From positions 1-30,836 of the IMG/VR virus record IMGVR_UViG_3300034063_001730: a stretch of DNA of 30,836 nt. One strand, 5' to 3'. Below, one piece after another: positions 1-6,048 of the stretch. How positions within the stretch are numbered: the stretch's first letter is position 1; the number at the start of each line of letters is the position of its first letter. Source of the DNA: a virus. The translations under genes and the position numbers were made by a program. The notes below the pieces were generated by a model. That model searched no databases. It was not told the origin of the DNA and saw nothing but the letters and a program-made list of their open reading frames with translations.

Positions 1-24
1 GGCCTTCTTATCTGATGGTTTCAT
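1..24 (-). CDS. 5' end of an unknown gene running off the left edge
   Basis: Only the first eight codons are in the window (MKPSDKKA). The ATG overlaps the stop of the 49-aa reading frame upstream as ATGA, the usual junction for translationally coupled phage genes. It is the last visible member of the minus-strand operon that contains the DNA ligase. No function can be given. Confidence 0.5.
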
Positions 25-170
25 TTAGGATCTGGTGTCGGAGGGATGTGCGTTCCGACATCCTTCCTCCTGCCAGCCATCCGCGCGTTTTGTCGCGCGC
101 CATCCGCATCCATATTTTTCACCATTTTGATCGCCGCCCGCGCGTTGGCATGCGGATTGGACAGGCGCAT
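21..170 (-). CDS. 49-aa basic protein of unknown function
   Basis: An open frame joins its neighbours exactly: the ATG shares a base with the ligase stop (TGATG) and the TGA overlaps the next start (ATGA). The product is basic, begins MRLSNPHANARAAIKMVKN and contains AGRRKDVGTHIPP near its end. The second half lies over repeat copy A. The related sequence near 1291-1424 carries an in-frame TGA, so coding is not conserved between the copies. The tight junctions favour a real gene, but the stretch may instead be a cis-acting RNA element that happens to be open. Confidence 0.45.
   Translation of the reverse strand: MRLSNPHANARAAIKMVKNMDADGARQNARMAGRRKDVGTHIPPTPDPK
39..79. repeat. 41-bp direct repeat, copy A (hairpin element)
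   Basis: These 41 bases are identical to 1291-1331. Further matching blocks follow on the right side (about 90-108 with 1342-1360, and 18 identical bases at 143-160 with 1407-1424), with diverged sequence between them. The core folds: GGAGG plus GATGT pairs with ACATC plus CCTCC, leaving a 3-base bulge. Read on the minus strand, the hairpin holds AGGAGGAAGG followed by ATG, which opens a 17-codon frame beginning MSERTSLRH that overlaps the next gene start. Confidence 0.85.
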
Positions 171-1057
171 CAGGCGCTCATGTCCCAAGTTTCGCGGAAG
201 CCGATGAACTTCGGAAACCGTGGCGCTTCTTTGGCACCGCTGGGCTGGTGGCTGAACTTCACCACGCGGCCAATCAGATCATCCTTGCGCATCCAGAGCG
301 TGATACGGTCGATCCCGCCGATGACATGGTTGTAGCCCAAGCGGAATTCGACGCCAGTGAATAGGTGGCGCACTACGAAGCCGCCAAGTTCGCCGCGACC
401 GATCATGCCTGCCTGGCTCATGCTTCGCTTCGTACGGCCGAAGGCATCAAGTTCCGCTGCGTTCTGGTTGCTCATGCCCTCGTATGTGGACAACACGACG
501 GCCTCCGCATCCTCGAAGCGTTTGATCTTGAGCAACCATGCCTCGCGATCAGTGGACCGCCCGCATTTGTAGGGTGAATCCAGCGTGCGGACCATCACGC
601 CCTCGTATCCGGCAGCGATGCACTCTTCCTCGTATGCGACCAGTTCGGCGACGTTGTGGATGAGGGTCGGCAGCACTTTCACGATGCACACCCAATTCGG
701 CAGGGCGGCAAGTTGGTTCATTCTCTCCACATAGGGCGTGGTGACTGAATCGGCAACGTAGTCAAAGACATGGAAGACAAAATCCGGCTGACCATCACGG
801 GCGCCGATGGCACTGGTGGTTTGATTGAAGGTGCCGTCGCGTAGCATGAGTTCACCGTCCACACCATCGGGCAGGTTGGCCTCGATCCACTCGCGCACGA
901 AGCGGTTGGAGATTGGCTTGAATGAGCGTGTCAGCGCTTTGCCACCGACCTTCAGACAACGAATGCCGTCGAGTTTTGGCGTGGCAAGCACGGGGAATGG
1001 AAGTTGGTCGGGCCGCTCGCACTTGCTGGCGAGCATCGGCTTGGTGATCGCGTTCAT
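170..1057 (-). CDS. ATP-dependent DNA ligase (T7-like)
   Basis: It seals nicks in phage DNA using ATP. The nucleotidyltransferase motifs are visible in order: motif I PKLDGIRCL at residues 27-35 with adenylated Lys28, a motif III-like FVFHVFDYV, motif IV EGVMVR, and motif V LLKIKRF. The C-terminal part would be the OB-fold. At 295 aa it matches small phage ligases. I chose the ATG at 1057. A TTG at 1084 would add nine residues and overlap the upstream gene, and neither start has a clear Shine-Dalgarno. It lies downstream of a 65-aa gene and upstream of the 49-aa frame, all apparently co-transcribed. Confidence 0.92.
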   Translation of the reverse strand: MNAITKPMLASKCERPDQLPFPVLATPKLDGIRCLKVGGKALTRSFKPISNRFVREWIEANLPDGVDGELMLRDGTFNQTTSAIGARDGQPDFVFHVFDYVADSVTTPYVERMNQLAALPNWVCIVKVLPTLIHNVAELVAYEEECIAAGYEGVMVRTLDSPYKCGRSTDREAWLLKIKRFEDAEAVVLSTYEGMSNQNAAELDAFGRTKRSMSQAGMIGRGELGGFVVRHLFTGVEFRLGYNHVIGGIDRITLWMRKDDLIGRVVKFSHQPSGAKEAPRFPKFIGFRETWDMSA

Positions 1058-1080
1058 GGCAGAGAGGGTGAGTTGTAAAC

Positions 1081-1278
1081 TCAATCGTTGCGCAGGGCGT
1101 CGGTGATTTCCTCGTCATCGTAGCCGTCGATGGCATCGGAAAAAAGAAGGCGCACCGAGTGGATGTGCTTGGTGCTTTTGTTCGAGAACTCAATGTCGGA
1201 GATGAGTTGCTGCTGTTCGGTGGGGCTCAGTTTGGCGAAGGCGCTCAGGGCGTTCAGGAAGTATTCAATGTCGTTCAT
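1081..1278 (-). CDS. Acidic 65-aa protein of unknown function
   Basis: The product begins MNDIEYFLNALSAF and ends in an acidic stretch (DAIDGYDDEEITDALRND). It looks all-helical. It precedes the ligase gene with little or no gap. The ATG at 1278 overlaps the stop of a 12-codon leader frame that begins inside the hairpin of repeat copy B (CCATGA junction). The same frame is open further upstream to a GTG at 1332, which would fuse the repeat-encoded AGRRKDVGTHIPP to the N terminus. I prefer the ATG. I do not recognise a family. Confidence 0.65.
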   Translation of the reverse strand: MNDIEYFLNALSAFAKLSPTEQQQLISDIEFSNKSTKHIHSVRLLFSDAIDGYDDEEITDALRND

Positions 1279-1290
1279 GGTTCTGTGTGC

Positions 1291-1331
1291 CGGAGGGATG
1301 TGCGTTCCGACATCCTTCCTCCTGCCAGCCA
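1291..1331. repeat. 41-bp direct repeat, copy B (hairpin element)
   Basis: Identical to 39-79. It lies just upstream of the 65-aa gene on the minus strand, where its hairpin contains AGGAGG and the ATG of a 12-codon frame (MSERTSLRHTEP) whose TGA overlaps the gene's ATG. The wider flanking similarity reaches about 1424. The larger reading frame seen through copy A is closed here by a TGA. Confidence 0.85.
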
Positions 1332-1453
1332 CCCATCGCGATTGTCGCGCACCATCCGCACGTCAGTTCGCACCATATTGGTCGGCCATTTTTCGCGGCA
1401 TACCATCGTTGGCATGCGGATTGGGTAGATAAAAATGCCGCAGACAAGACTTC

Positions 1454-1482
1454 TTGACAGCCTCAGCTAATCCAAGGATATC
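1454..1482 (+). promoter_or_regulatory. Possible promoter of the AT-rich gene
   Basis: A perfect -35 (TTGACA, 1454-1459) is followed after 17 nt by a weak -10 (GATATC, 1477-1482). The next ATG is at 1533, which leaves room for a short leader. The AT-rich surroundings support a promoter, but the -10 match is poor. Unlike the other TTGACA copies in the window, this one is more than 70 nt from a start codon. Confidence 0.3.
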
Positions 1483-1532
1483 TACATTTAAGCATATTTA
1501 CATCAATCAACATTTTTCTTTAATTAATCATC

Positions 1533-2276
1533 ATGTCACCGAAATCCCAATGCATTGCTGATATCTGCGAGTTCCCTCCATTACCATGGACTCTACTCCA
1601 GGCGCTTTTCAAGGCTCAAGAACGACGAATATTTCGGCAAGCACTTACAAAATCAAATTGGTTTCACTATAGACCATCTATAACCCCAATGGATTTTCAC
1701 GACTATTTAATAAACCGATCCCAAATAATCGAAAATTGGTTTCACTTCAGCAATATTGAAGATGCTTCTGGCCTCAACAATCGAAGGCTTTCTATGGACA
1801 GCAAAAAAAAAGTATATTTTTCGTATGGTTACAGTGGTTTGAATTTATCTGAGCTTTGCGAACCAAGAACTGAATCAATCGAACCATATCTTCCAACGGC
1901 CTACTATATTTTTCGCTTATGCCATCAACACAAAAGTATTGAAGACTGCATTTGGACAATTTGCCGAATACCTCAACTCAAATCCAAATCAGCCCCGGCA
2001 TTTATTCTCCCGGACTGCGAGTATGAATTCCATAGGAAAAATATATCGGTAGACAATATTCGAGATCATTTAATAAAACATCCAAATTTATTAAAAAATT
2101 GGCTTAGTCTTTGCAATAATTATGCTCAAGTATACCAAGATCAAAAGGATAAAAGTATGTATGTATATTATGGACCAAGGAAAGAAAAAACCTCTTCAGA
2201 TTGTTATGCTCTAGTAGCTGAGCAAATAATCGATCTCTGCGATCTCGTGGTCAATTATAGAGAATCTAAAAATTAA
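1533..2276 (+). CDS. AT-rich 247-aa protein with internal duplication, unknown
   Basis: I do not recognise the family. Base composition is clearly AT-rich compared with everything around it, and it is transcribed against its neighbours, which suggests a recently acquired accessory gene. The protein contains two related segments. Residues 54-132 (DFHDYLINRSQIIENWFHF, then KKVYFSYG, then AYYIFRLC) resemble residues 173-240 (DNIRDHLIKHPNLLKNWLSL, then KSMYVYYG, then AEQIIDLCDLV). No signal peptide or membrane span is evident. There is no good Shine-Dalgarno before the ATG. The 78-aa gene follows after about 95 nt on the same strand. Confidence 0.75.
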   Translation: MSPKSQCIADICEFPPLPWTLLQALFKAQERRIFRQALTKSNWFHYRPSITPMDFHDYLINRSQIIENWFHFSNIEDASGLNNRRLSMDSKKKVYFSYGYSGLNLSELCEPRTESIEPYLPTAYYIFRLCHQHKSIEDCIWTICRIPQLKSKSAPAFILPDCEYEFHRKNISVDNIRDHLIKHPNLLKNWLSLCNNYAQVYQDQKDKSMYVYYGPRKEKTSSDCYALVAEQIIDLCDLVVNYRESKN

Positions 2277-2371
2277 TTCCTCAACATTGGAATAAGGAAC
2301 ACAATTATTCTCGAAGTCGCCAGTCGGCATAAGGATTAGACGGAATAAGAAAAAACCATTAGGATAAAAGC

Positions 2372-2608
2372 ATGAACGAGAACGACGACGTAATCGCACA
2401 TGATCCAATCGAAGACGATCCGGTAATGGGGCCTCTCGTAAAACAAGCCGAAGAGGAAGCAATCGCAGCCTTAGCAAAGGAAGGCATCATGCTGAACATG
2501 GGACACTGCTACGCGGTTTGGGGAAAACAAAAACAGATTCTCAAGGAGCGTCACGGCATCGATTGGAAGGCGCCGGATGAAATGAACCCGATGATCATAT
2601 TTGATTGA
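2372..2608 (+). CDS. Conserved-looking 78-aa protein, unknown
   Basis: The ATG has a plausible ribosome site (AGGAT, seven bases upstream). The product has an acidic N terminus (MNENDDVIAHDPIEDDP), a helical segment rich in Glu and Ala, then GHCYAVWGKQKQILKERHGIDWKAPDEMNP and a short tail. The second half has the look of a conserved small-protein family (GxCyxxWxxKxxIlkexyGIdWxxPxEMNP), but I cannot name it. It shares its strand with the AT-rich gene and ends facing the minus-strand genes. Confidence 0.7.
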   Translation: MNENDDVIAHDPIEDDPVMGPLVKQAEEEAIAALAKEGIMLNMGHCYAVWGKQKQILKERHGIDWKAPDEMNPMIIFD

Positions 2609-2655
2609 TCGCCAGTTCTCAATGCAAGAGGTGAGAAGACCTAGCAAATCGTCCA

Positions 2656-2937
2656 TCAATACTCACTCGGCAGCAAGATCGTCGTCGTCGACCTGTCGTG
2701 CTCGGTGATGATGTAGAGCCGGTCGCCAGCGGGTGTGCGGTAGCAACTCAATAGCCGGAACCCATCGTCGAGCGCTTCATCATTTGTTCTGCGATCCTCG
2801 TCGCAGAGTGCTTCGCCCCAATCTCCGCAGTGGTGGCGTCGCAGGTATTGGGTCAGGTCGACATCGAGTGCGATGGCACCGGGGGTGGCGAATATTTTAC
2901 CCAGCGGGAAGCGGGGTTGCATCAGGTGTATGCCCAT
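2656..2937 (-). CDS. Conserved ~93-aa protein, unknown (widespread plasmid/phage family)
   Basis: The sequence contains FPLGKIFATPGA near the start, then HHCGDWGEALCDEDRRTND, GFRLLSCYRTPAGDRLYIIT and a C-terminal TTTILLPSEY. This pattern belongs to a widespread ~100-aa family on plasmids and phages that is often mislabelled as a restriction subunit; it has no known activity. It lies 25 nt downstream of the RarA-like gene and is probably co-transcribed with it. The start could also be the internal Met6 (MQPRFPLG). Confidence 0.8.
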   Translation of the reverse strand: MGIHLMQPRFPLGKIFATPGAIALDVDLTQYLRRHHCGDWGEALCDEDRRTNDEALDDGFRLLSCYRTPAGDRLYIITEHDRSTTTILLPSEY

Positions 2938-2962
2938 GGGGATTTCAGTGGTTGGGGGTTAG

Positions 2963-3520
2963 TTAGGAATCAATGAGGTTGTCGAACAGGCCGGGAATGA
3001 AGGGCGCTAGGGCGTCTTGCTCCTGGCGGAAAAACTCGGCTTTGGTTTTGCCCATCCTACGGCCCTGCGGCGTGTGGCAGTCATATGCGTAGTCGGGTAT
3101 GGGAACGTATTGACCCGCCTGTTCGAGTTCGTCGGTCAGCGTGGAAGCATCAAGCCCGGCCTGCTGGTCATAGACGAAGTTTTGAAGATGGTCGGCATCG
3201 CGGCTCTTCTTGGCCATGCAGAGAAGGATGATCGCTTTGGATATGAAGATGCGCCCCTTGGGTTTTCCTTTGGGCACATGCTGATTGATCTCGGTGTAGC
3301 TGTCGTGCAGGGCCTTTGTTTCCGCCGTGAGGATTCCCCAGCAGTCTTCTGCGCTCACAGTGAGCAAGCGCCGCCAGACATACTGACCAAATCCACTGGC
3401 CCAAAGTTCAAGTGCCCAGTAGCCGGCAAGTTTGGCATCGCCGCGCCGAATGGCTTTCTGCATGGCGCTGGAAACCGCTGGGAATGAATATCCGCGTATG
3501 GTGTTGAGGTGATAACTCAT
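2963..3520 (-). CDS. RarA/MgsA C-terminal-like protein without the ATPase domain
   Basis: Residues 10-60 (GYSFPAVSSAMQKAIRRGDA, then AGYWALELWASGF, then WRRLLTVSAEDCWGI) follow the pattern of the RarA/MgsA C-terminal domain, which acts in tetramerisation and in replication-fork rescue. There is no Walker A or B and the protein is only 185 aa, so the AAA+ part is absent. The C terminus has a second conserved block (DYAYDCHTPQGRRMGKTKAEFF). A role in phage DNA replication or recombination is inferred. It sits between the glycosyltransferase and the 93-aa gene. Confidence 0.7.
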   Translation of the reverse strand: MSYHLNTIRGYSFPAVSSAMQKAIRRGDAKLAGYWALELWASGFGQYVWRRLLTVSAEDCWGILTAETKALHDSYTEINQHVPKGKPKGRIFISKAIILLCMAKKSRDADHLQNFVYDQQAGLDASTLTDELEQAGQYVPIPDYAYDCHTPQGRRMGKTKAEFFRQEQDALAPFIPGLFDNLIDS

Positions 3521-3577
3521 GGTCTACCATGGTCTCGCAGTGAAACACTTGGGGAAAGCAGTATTGATCACCATTTT

Positions 3578-4369
3578 TCAGACCTTCACTGATTGGCGGC
3601 GTGGTGCGTCCATCGAAACGCGGTCCTGGCTCTTGTAGTTTTCGAGGCGGATGTGGGCCTTCCATTTGCGCTTGAGGTAGCGCTTCTCGGTGGCAATGCG
3701 TTCCTCACTGCGAAACAAGCTGTTGCCCCCAAGGTTCTTGTCGCGCTCTTGCACGAAACAGAACCTCGCTTCGTTCCAGACAAGGCGGTTGTCCATCAAC
3801 TCCTGGAGCGTGGCATCGATGTCGCACTTGCACTTGAGAAGCTCGTCCCACTTCGGTACGCCGCCATTCTCATCGCGCACCACACCCACAGCCCCGCCGA
3901 CCCAATGGTTCACGCCAAACGGATCATTGCGTTGAAGGAGCCTGGGATCGCTTCGTTGGTGCCAGCCAAACAAACGGGCCCCTGCCCCACGCGCTGACCA
4001 TGCCGAGTTCTCGATCATCGCTTGGGTTTCTTCGATCGACAGTTTTCTACACCTGAGGCTGACCATGCAGACGCAGGCTGAAATGTCATCGTCGAGCATG
4101 ACGATCGCATCATCAGTGAAGTGTTTCAAAACCCAGTTCCTCACCGCGCTGATGCCGGCAATCTCATCGGGAATGGTTTCAATCTCCAACCCGGTGTGGG
4201 CGTAATGTTCAGCTTCGCTTGCGGGAACCAGCAGCGTTGCCGTGGGAAACAACTTGTGGCTCGTGATCGAGCGGCTCCGGCTTCGGCTTAGAATCAAGAG
4301 CCTGAGTTTCAGCGGGCGCAATTCCGGCCATGCTGGCACGGCGGCAGAGTTCGAGGAGTCGTTTTCCAT
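3578..4369 (-). CDS. Putative DNA-modifying glycosyltransferase (TET-associated type)
   Basis: A GT-A-like fold is suggested by an N-terminal strand LKLRLLILSRSRSRS, then EIAGISAVRNWVLKHF and the metal-binding IVMLDDDISAC (Asp93-95 counted from Met at 4369), followed by GARLFGWHQRSDP and NHWVGGAVGVV. I match this to the family described by Iyer, Aravind and colleagues as TET-associated glycosyltransferases, which are thought to add sugars to oxidised methylcytosine in phage DNA. No TET/JBP dioxygenase is in the window. The start is uncertain: ATG at 4369 overlaps the ParB gene by about 160 nt, GTG at 4339 is an alternative, and the core strand requires some overlap in any case. Confidence 0.72.
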   Translation of the reverse strand: MENDSSNSAAVPAWPELRPLKLRLLILSRSRSRSITSHKLFPTATLLVPASEAEHYAHTGLEIETIPDEIAGISAVRNWVLKHFTDDAIVMLDDDISACVCMVSLRCRKLSIEETQAMIENSAWSARGAGARLFGWHQRSDPRLLQRNDPFGVNHWVGGAVGVVRDENGGVPKWDELLKCKCDIDATLQELMDNRLVWNEARFCFVQERDKNLGGNSLFRSEERIATEKRYLKRKWKAHIRLENYKSQDRVSMDAPRRQSVKV

Positions 4370-4988
4370 GGATAACACGGCCGAGGCCGATTTTTTTGGT
4401 TCTGCGGGTGATGGAGTAGTCAACCTCTCCCACCCCCATCAGTTGGAGTGCCTGCATCCAGTCACGCAGGTCGTGGAACATGAAGACGAGGTAGTCGTGG
4501 TGTTCGAACGCCTGGCATTCCATGCGTGGAATCATTTCCATTTCGTCCTCCGGGTTGGCGGCTTCGTCCATGAGCTTGCGGATCTCATCGTCCATGAATC
4601 CGGTGAGCTCGAGGTCGAAGCTTGGATCGGATTCGCCAATCGATTTGAGAACCCGGCGCAATTCGTCCTCATCGAGTTCGGCCAATTCCGACAGGCGGTT
4701 GTCGGCCAGAAGATCGGCAAGCTCCTCCGCCTCACTTGCATAGTCCTGCTCATCCACTGGGATTGTTTCGCACCCAATCAAAAGTGCGGCCTCCAAGCGG
4801 CCATGCCCCCGAACAATCAGCCCGGAGCGCTTGGATACGGTGACGGGATTGCGCCACCCCTGCTCCTGGATGATCGACGCGAGAAGTTGGATTTGGTGGG
4901 CGCTGTGGCGGTTCGGGTTAACCGGGTTGGGTTTCAGCGTGTTGGGATCAAGGAGGCGAGTGTGGGCGCAATGCACGGGAATGCTCAT
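4209..4988 (-). CDS. ParB-like nuclease domain protein
   Basis: Residues 10-85 carry the ParB/sulfiredoxin-like pattern: NPVNPNRHSAHQIQLLASII, then GWRNPVTVSKRSGLIVRGHG, then RLEAALLIGCETIPVDEQDY. Next come an acidic helical stretch and a conserved phage C-terminal block (FEHHDYLVFMFHDLRDWMQA, ending GLGRVIHGKRLLEL). Such proteins occur near DNA-modification and packaging genes in phages; the function here is not proven. The last ~40 residues are low complexity (KPKPEP) and overlap the glycosyltransferase start in another frame. The ATG is preceded by TTGACG 14 nt upstream on the minus strand. Confidence 0.85.
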   Translation of the reverse strand: MSIPVHCAHTRLLDPNTLKPNPVNPNRHSAHQIQLLASIIQEQGWRNPVTVSKRSGLIVRGHGRLEAALLIGCETIPVDEQDYASEAEELADLLADNRLSELAELDEDELRRVLKSIGESDPSFDLELTGFMDDEIRKLMDEAANPEDEMEMIPRMECQAFEHHDYLVFMFHDLRDWMQALQLMGVGEVDYSITRRTKKIGLGRVIHGKRLLELCRRASMAGIAPAETQALDSKPKPEPLDHEPQVVSHGNAAGSRKRS

Positions 4989-5002
4989 GCCCCCTGCCCC
5001 GC

Positions 5003-5008
5003 CGTCAA
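5003..5008 (-). promoter_or_regulatory. Start-associated TTGAC motif (ParB gene)
   Basis: GTTGACG on the minus strand, 14 nt before the ATG at 4988. It is the only minus-strand example and shows that the motif tracks gene starts, not one strand. Confidence 0.6.
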
Positions 5009-5025
5009 CTATAGCCCCCGGACCC

Positions 5026-5031
5026 TTGACA
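5026..5031 (+). promoter_or_regulatory. TTGACA motif in the divergent intergenic region
   Basis: CTTGACA lies 85 nt before the next ATG (5117) but exactly 14 nt before an ATT that opens a 24-codon frame. It could alternatively be a -35 box of the rightward promoter, although no good -10 is seen 16-18 nt downstream. Confidence 0.4.
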
Positions 5032-5045
5032 CTGCACAGGCGTTC

Positions 5046-5120
5046 ATTCCTAGTCGGGGCCGCAAGCGGAGCAGCTTGAATTCAACTGGTACGACCATCG
5101 TAGCAAGGCGGAAAAAATGA
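5046..5120 (+). CDS. Candidate 24-aa basic micro-ORF with an ATT start
   Basis: If translation starts at ATT, the frame encodes a very basic peptide ending in ARRKK, and its TGA overlaps the ATG of the next gene (ATGA). Two facts support it: the upstream TTGACA is at the same 14-nt distance seen for other genes, and the stop is perfectly coupled. Against it, ATT is a rare start codon and the frame also continues upstream as antisense of the ParB gene. It may be a leader peptide or chance. Confidence 0.25.
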   Translation: MPSRGRKRSSLNSTGTTIVARRKK

Positions 5121-5413
5121 CAGACCACGAAATCAAACTGGAATTCATCCGTCTTTCCCCAGAGGGCAGCCGATTGCAGGTCAAAACGATTTCATGGGAT
5201 GGTCAGGACCCCACGGAAGCATGGCTTGATTACGAGCGCATTTCTAAAGATGCGAGTCCAGCCGCTGTCGATGCGGCGATGAACAAGGCATTGGCCGACG
5301 AACGATATTTCAGCCGATGCCAAAAGTGCCAAACGCTCAACCCAATCGGCTGGATGAACGATTCAGGGATTTGTCAGAGCTGCGCTGAGCAATTTTTGGG
5401 CATTGCGTATTGA
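5117..5413 (+). CDS. 98-aa zinc-ribbon protein, first gene of the structural operon
   Basis: The C-terminal third holds two CxxC pairs (CQKC at residues 72-75 and CQSC 17 residues on) around NPIGWM, which should bind one zinc ion. The N-terminal part (IKLEFIRLSPEGSRLQVKTI, EAWLDYERI) looks like a beta-rich domain. A Shine-Dalgarno-like AAGGCGG lies five bases before the ATG, so this gene does not need the TTGAC motif used by its neighbours. Its place just ahead of the terminase suggests a role in packaging or late control, but that is inference. Confidence 0.75.
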   Translation: MTDHEIKLEFIRLSPEGSRLQVKTISWDGQDPTEAWLDYERISKDASPAAVDAAMNKALADERYFSRCQKCQTLNPIGWMNDSGICQSCAEQFLGIAY

Positions 5414-5420
5414 TGTCGAG

Positions 5421-5426
5421 TTGACG
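5421..5426 (+). promoter_or_regulatory. Start-associated TTGAC motif (terminase small subunit)
   Basis: GTTGACG, 16 nt before the ATG at 5443; no Shine-Dalgarno of normal spacing is present. Confidence 0.55.
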
Positions 5427-5442
5427 AGTCGGCAAGCGGCGG

Positions 5443-6048
5443 ATGGATGCCGTTTCCCCTGACATTGCCAAAAAGCTCCTTTCTCGCGACTTCGCCAACC
5501 TGATTGGCAGGGTCCAGAAAGGCGGCAAGCTGACTCGTACAGAACGCGCCATGCTGCAATCCATGGCCACTGGCAGCGGAGCGGCCCCAAGCACTGCATC
5601 CAGCTATGTGGAACTTGCTGCCGTGCTGGGCGTGACACGCCAGTCGATCAATACATGGAAAAAACGCAAGGACTCGCCAAAGCCAGCCTCCAACGGCATG
5701 CATGATGTGTCGGAGTGGAAGGAGTTCATGCGTCAAAACGAACTCAAGGGTGGCGAGCCACTCACTCAAGATGGCGCCGACATCGAAACATCGCTCAAGG
5801 CAAGGAAGCTGCTCGCTGAGGTGGAAGAGCGGGAATTGCGCGTAGGAATCAAGCGCGGTGACTATGTGGCGGTGGAGGAAGTTCGCCAGACATGGACGGA
5901 ATTCGTTGCGCAGGCAAAAGCCATGCTTCGCAAGAAATTCGAGCAGGAACTCCCGCCGATCCTATCGGGCCTCGACGCCACCGGCATCCAGGAGGAATCA
6001 CGGCGGGCCATCGATGAAGTTTTGTCCATCCTGCACCAAGGCGAATGA
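5443..6048 (+). CDS. Phage terminase small subunit
   Basis: A DNA-recognition protein of the packaging motor. A helix-turn-helix is visible at residues 52-76 (SSYVELAAVLGVTRQSINTW), as in Nu1-like subunits, followed by a long charged helical region for oligomerisation and contact with the large subunit. Length (201 aa) fits the family. Its TGA overlaps the ATG of the large subunit (ATGA), and the two are certainly co-translated. A second ATG two codons downstream in another frame is ignored. Confidence 0.85.
   Translation: MDAVSPDIAKKLLSRDFANLIGRVQKGGKLTRTERAMLQSMATGSGAAPSTASSYVELAAVLGVTRQSINTWKKRKDSPKPASNGMHDVSEWKEFMRQNELKGGEPLTQDGADIETSLKARKLLAEVEERELRVGIKRGDYVAVEEVRQTWTEFVAQAKAMLRKKFEQELPPILSGLDATGIQEESRRAIDEVLSILHQGE

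Noticed and set aside
4242-5120. 292-codon plus-strand frame opposite the ParB gene
   Set aside because: It is antisense to a gene with clear domain motifs. Only its last 25 codons are considered, as a separate micro-ORF.
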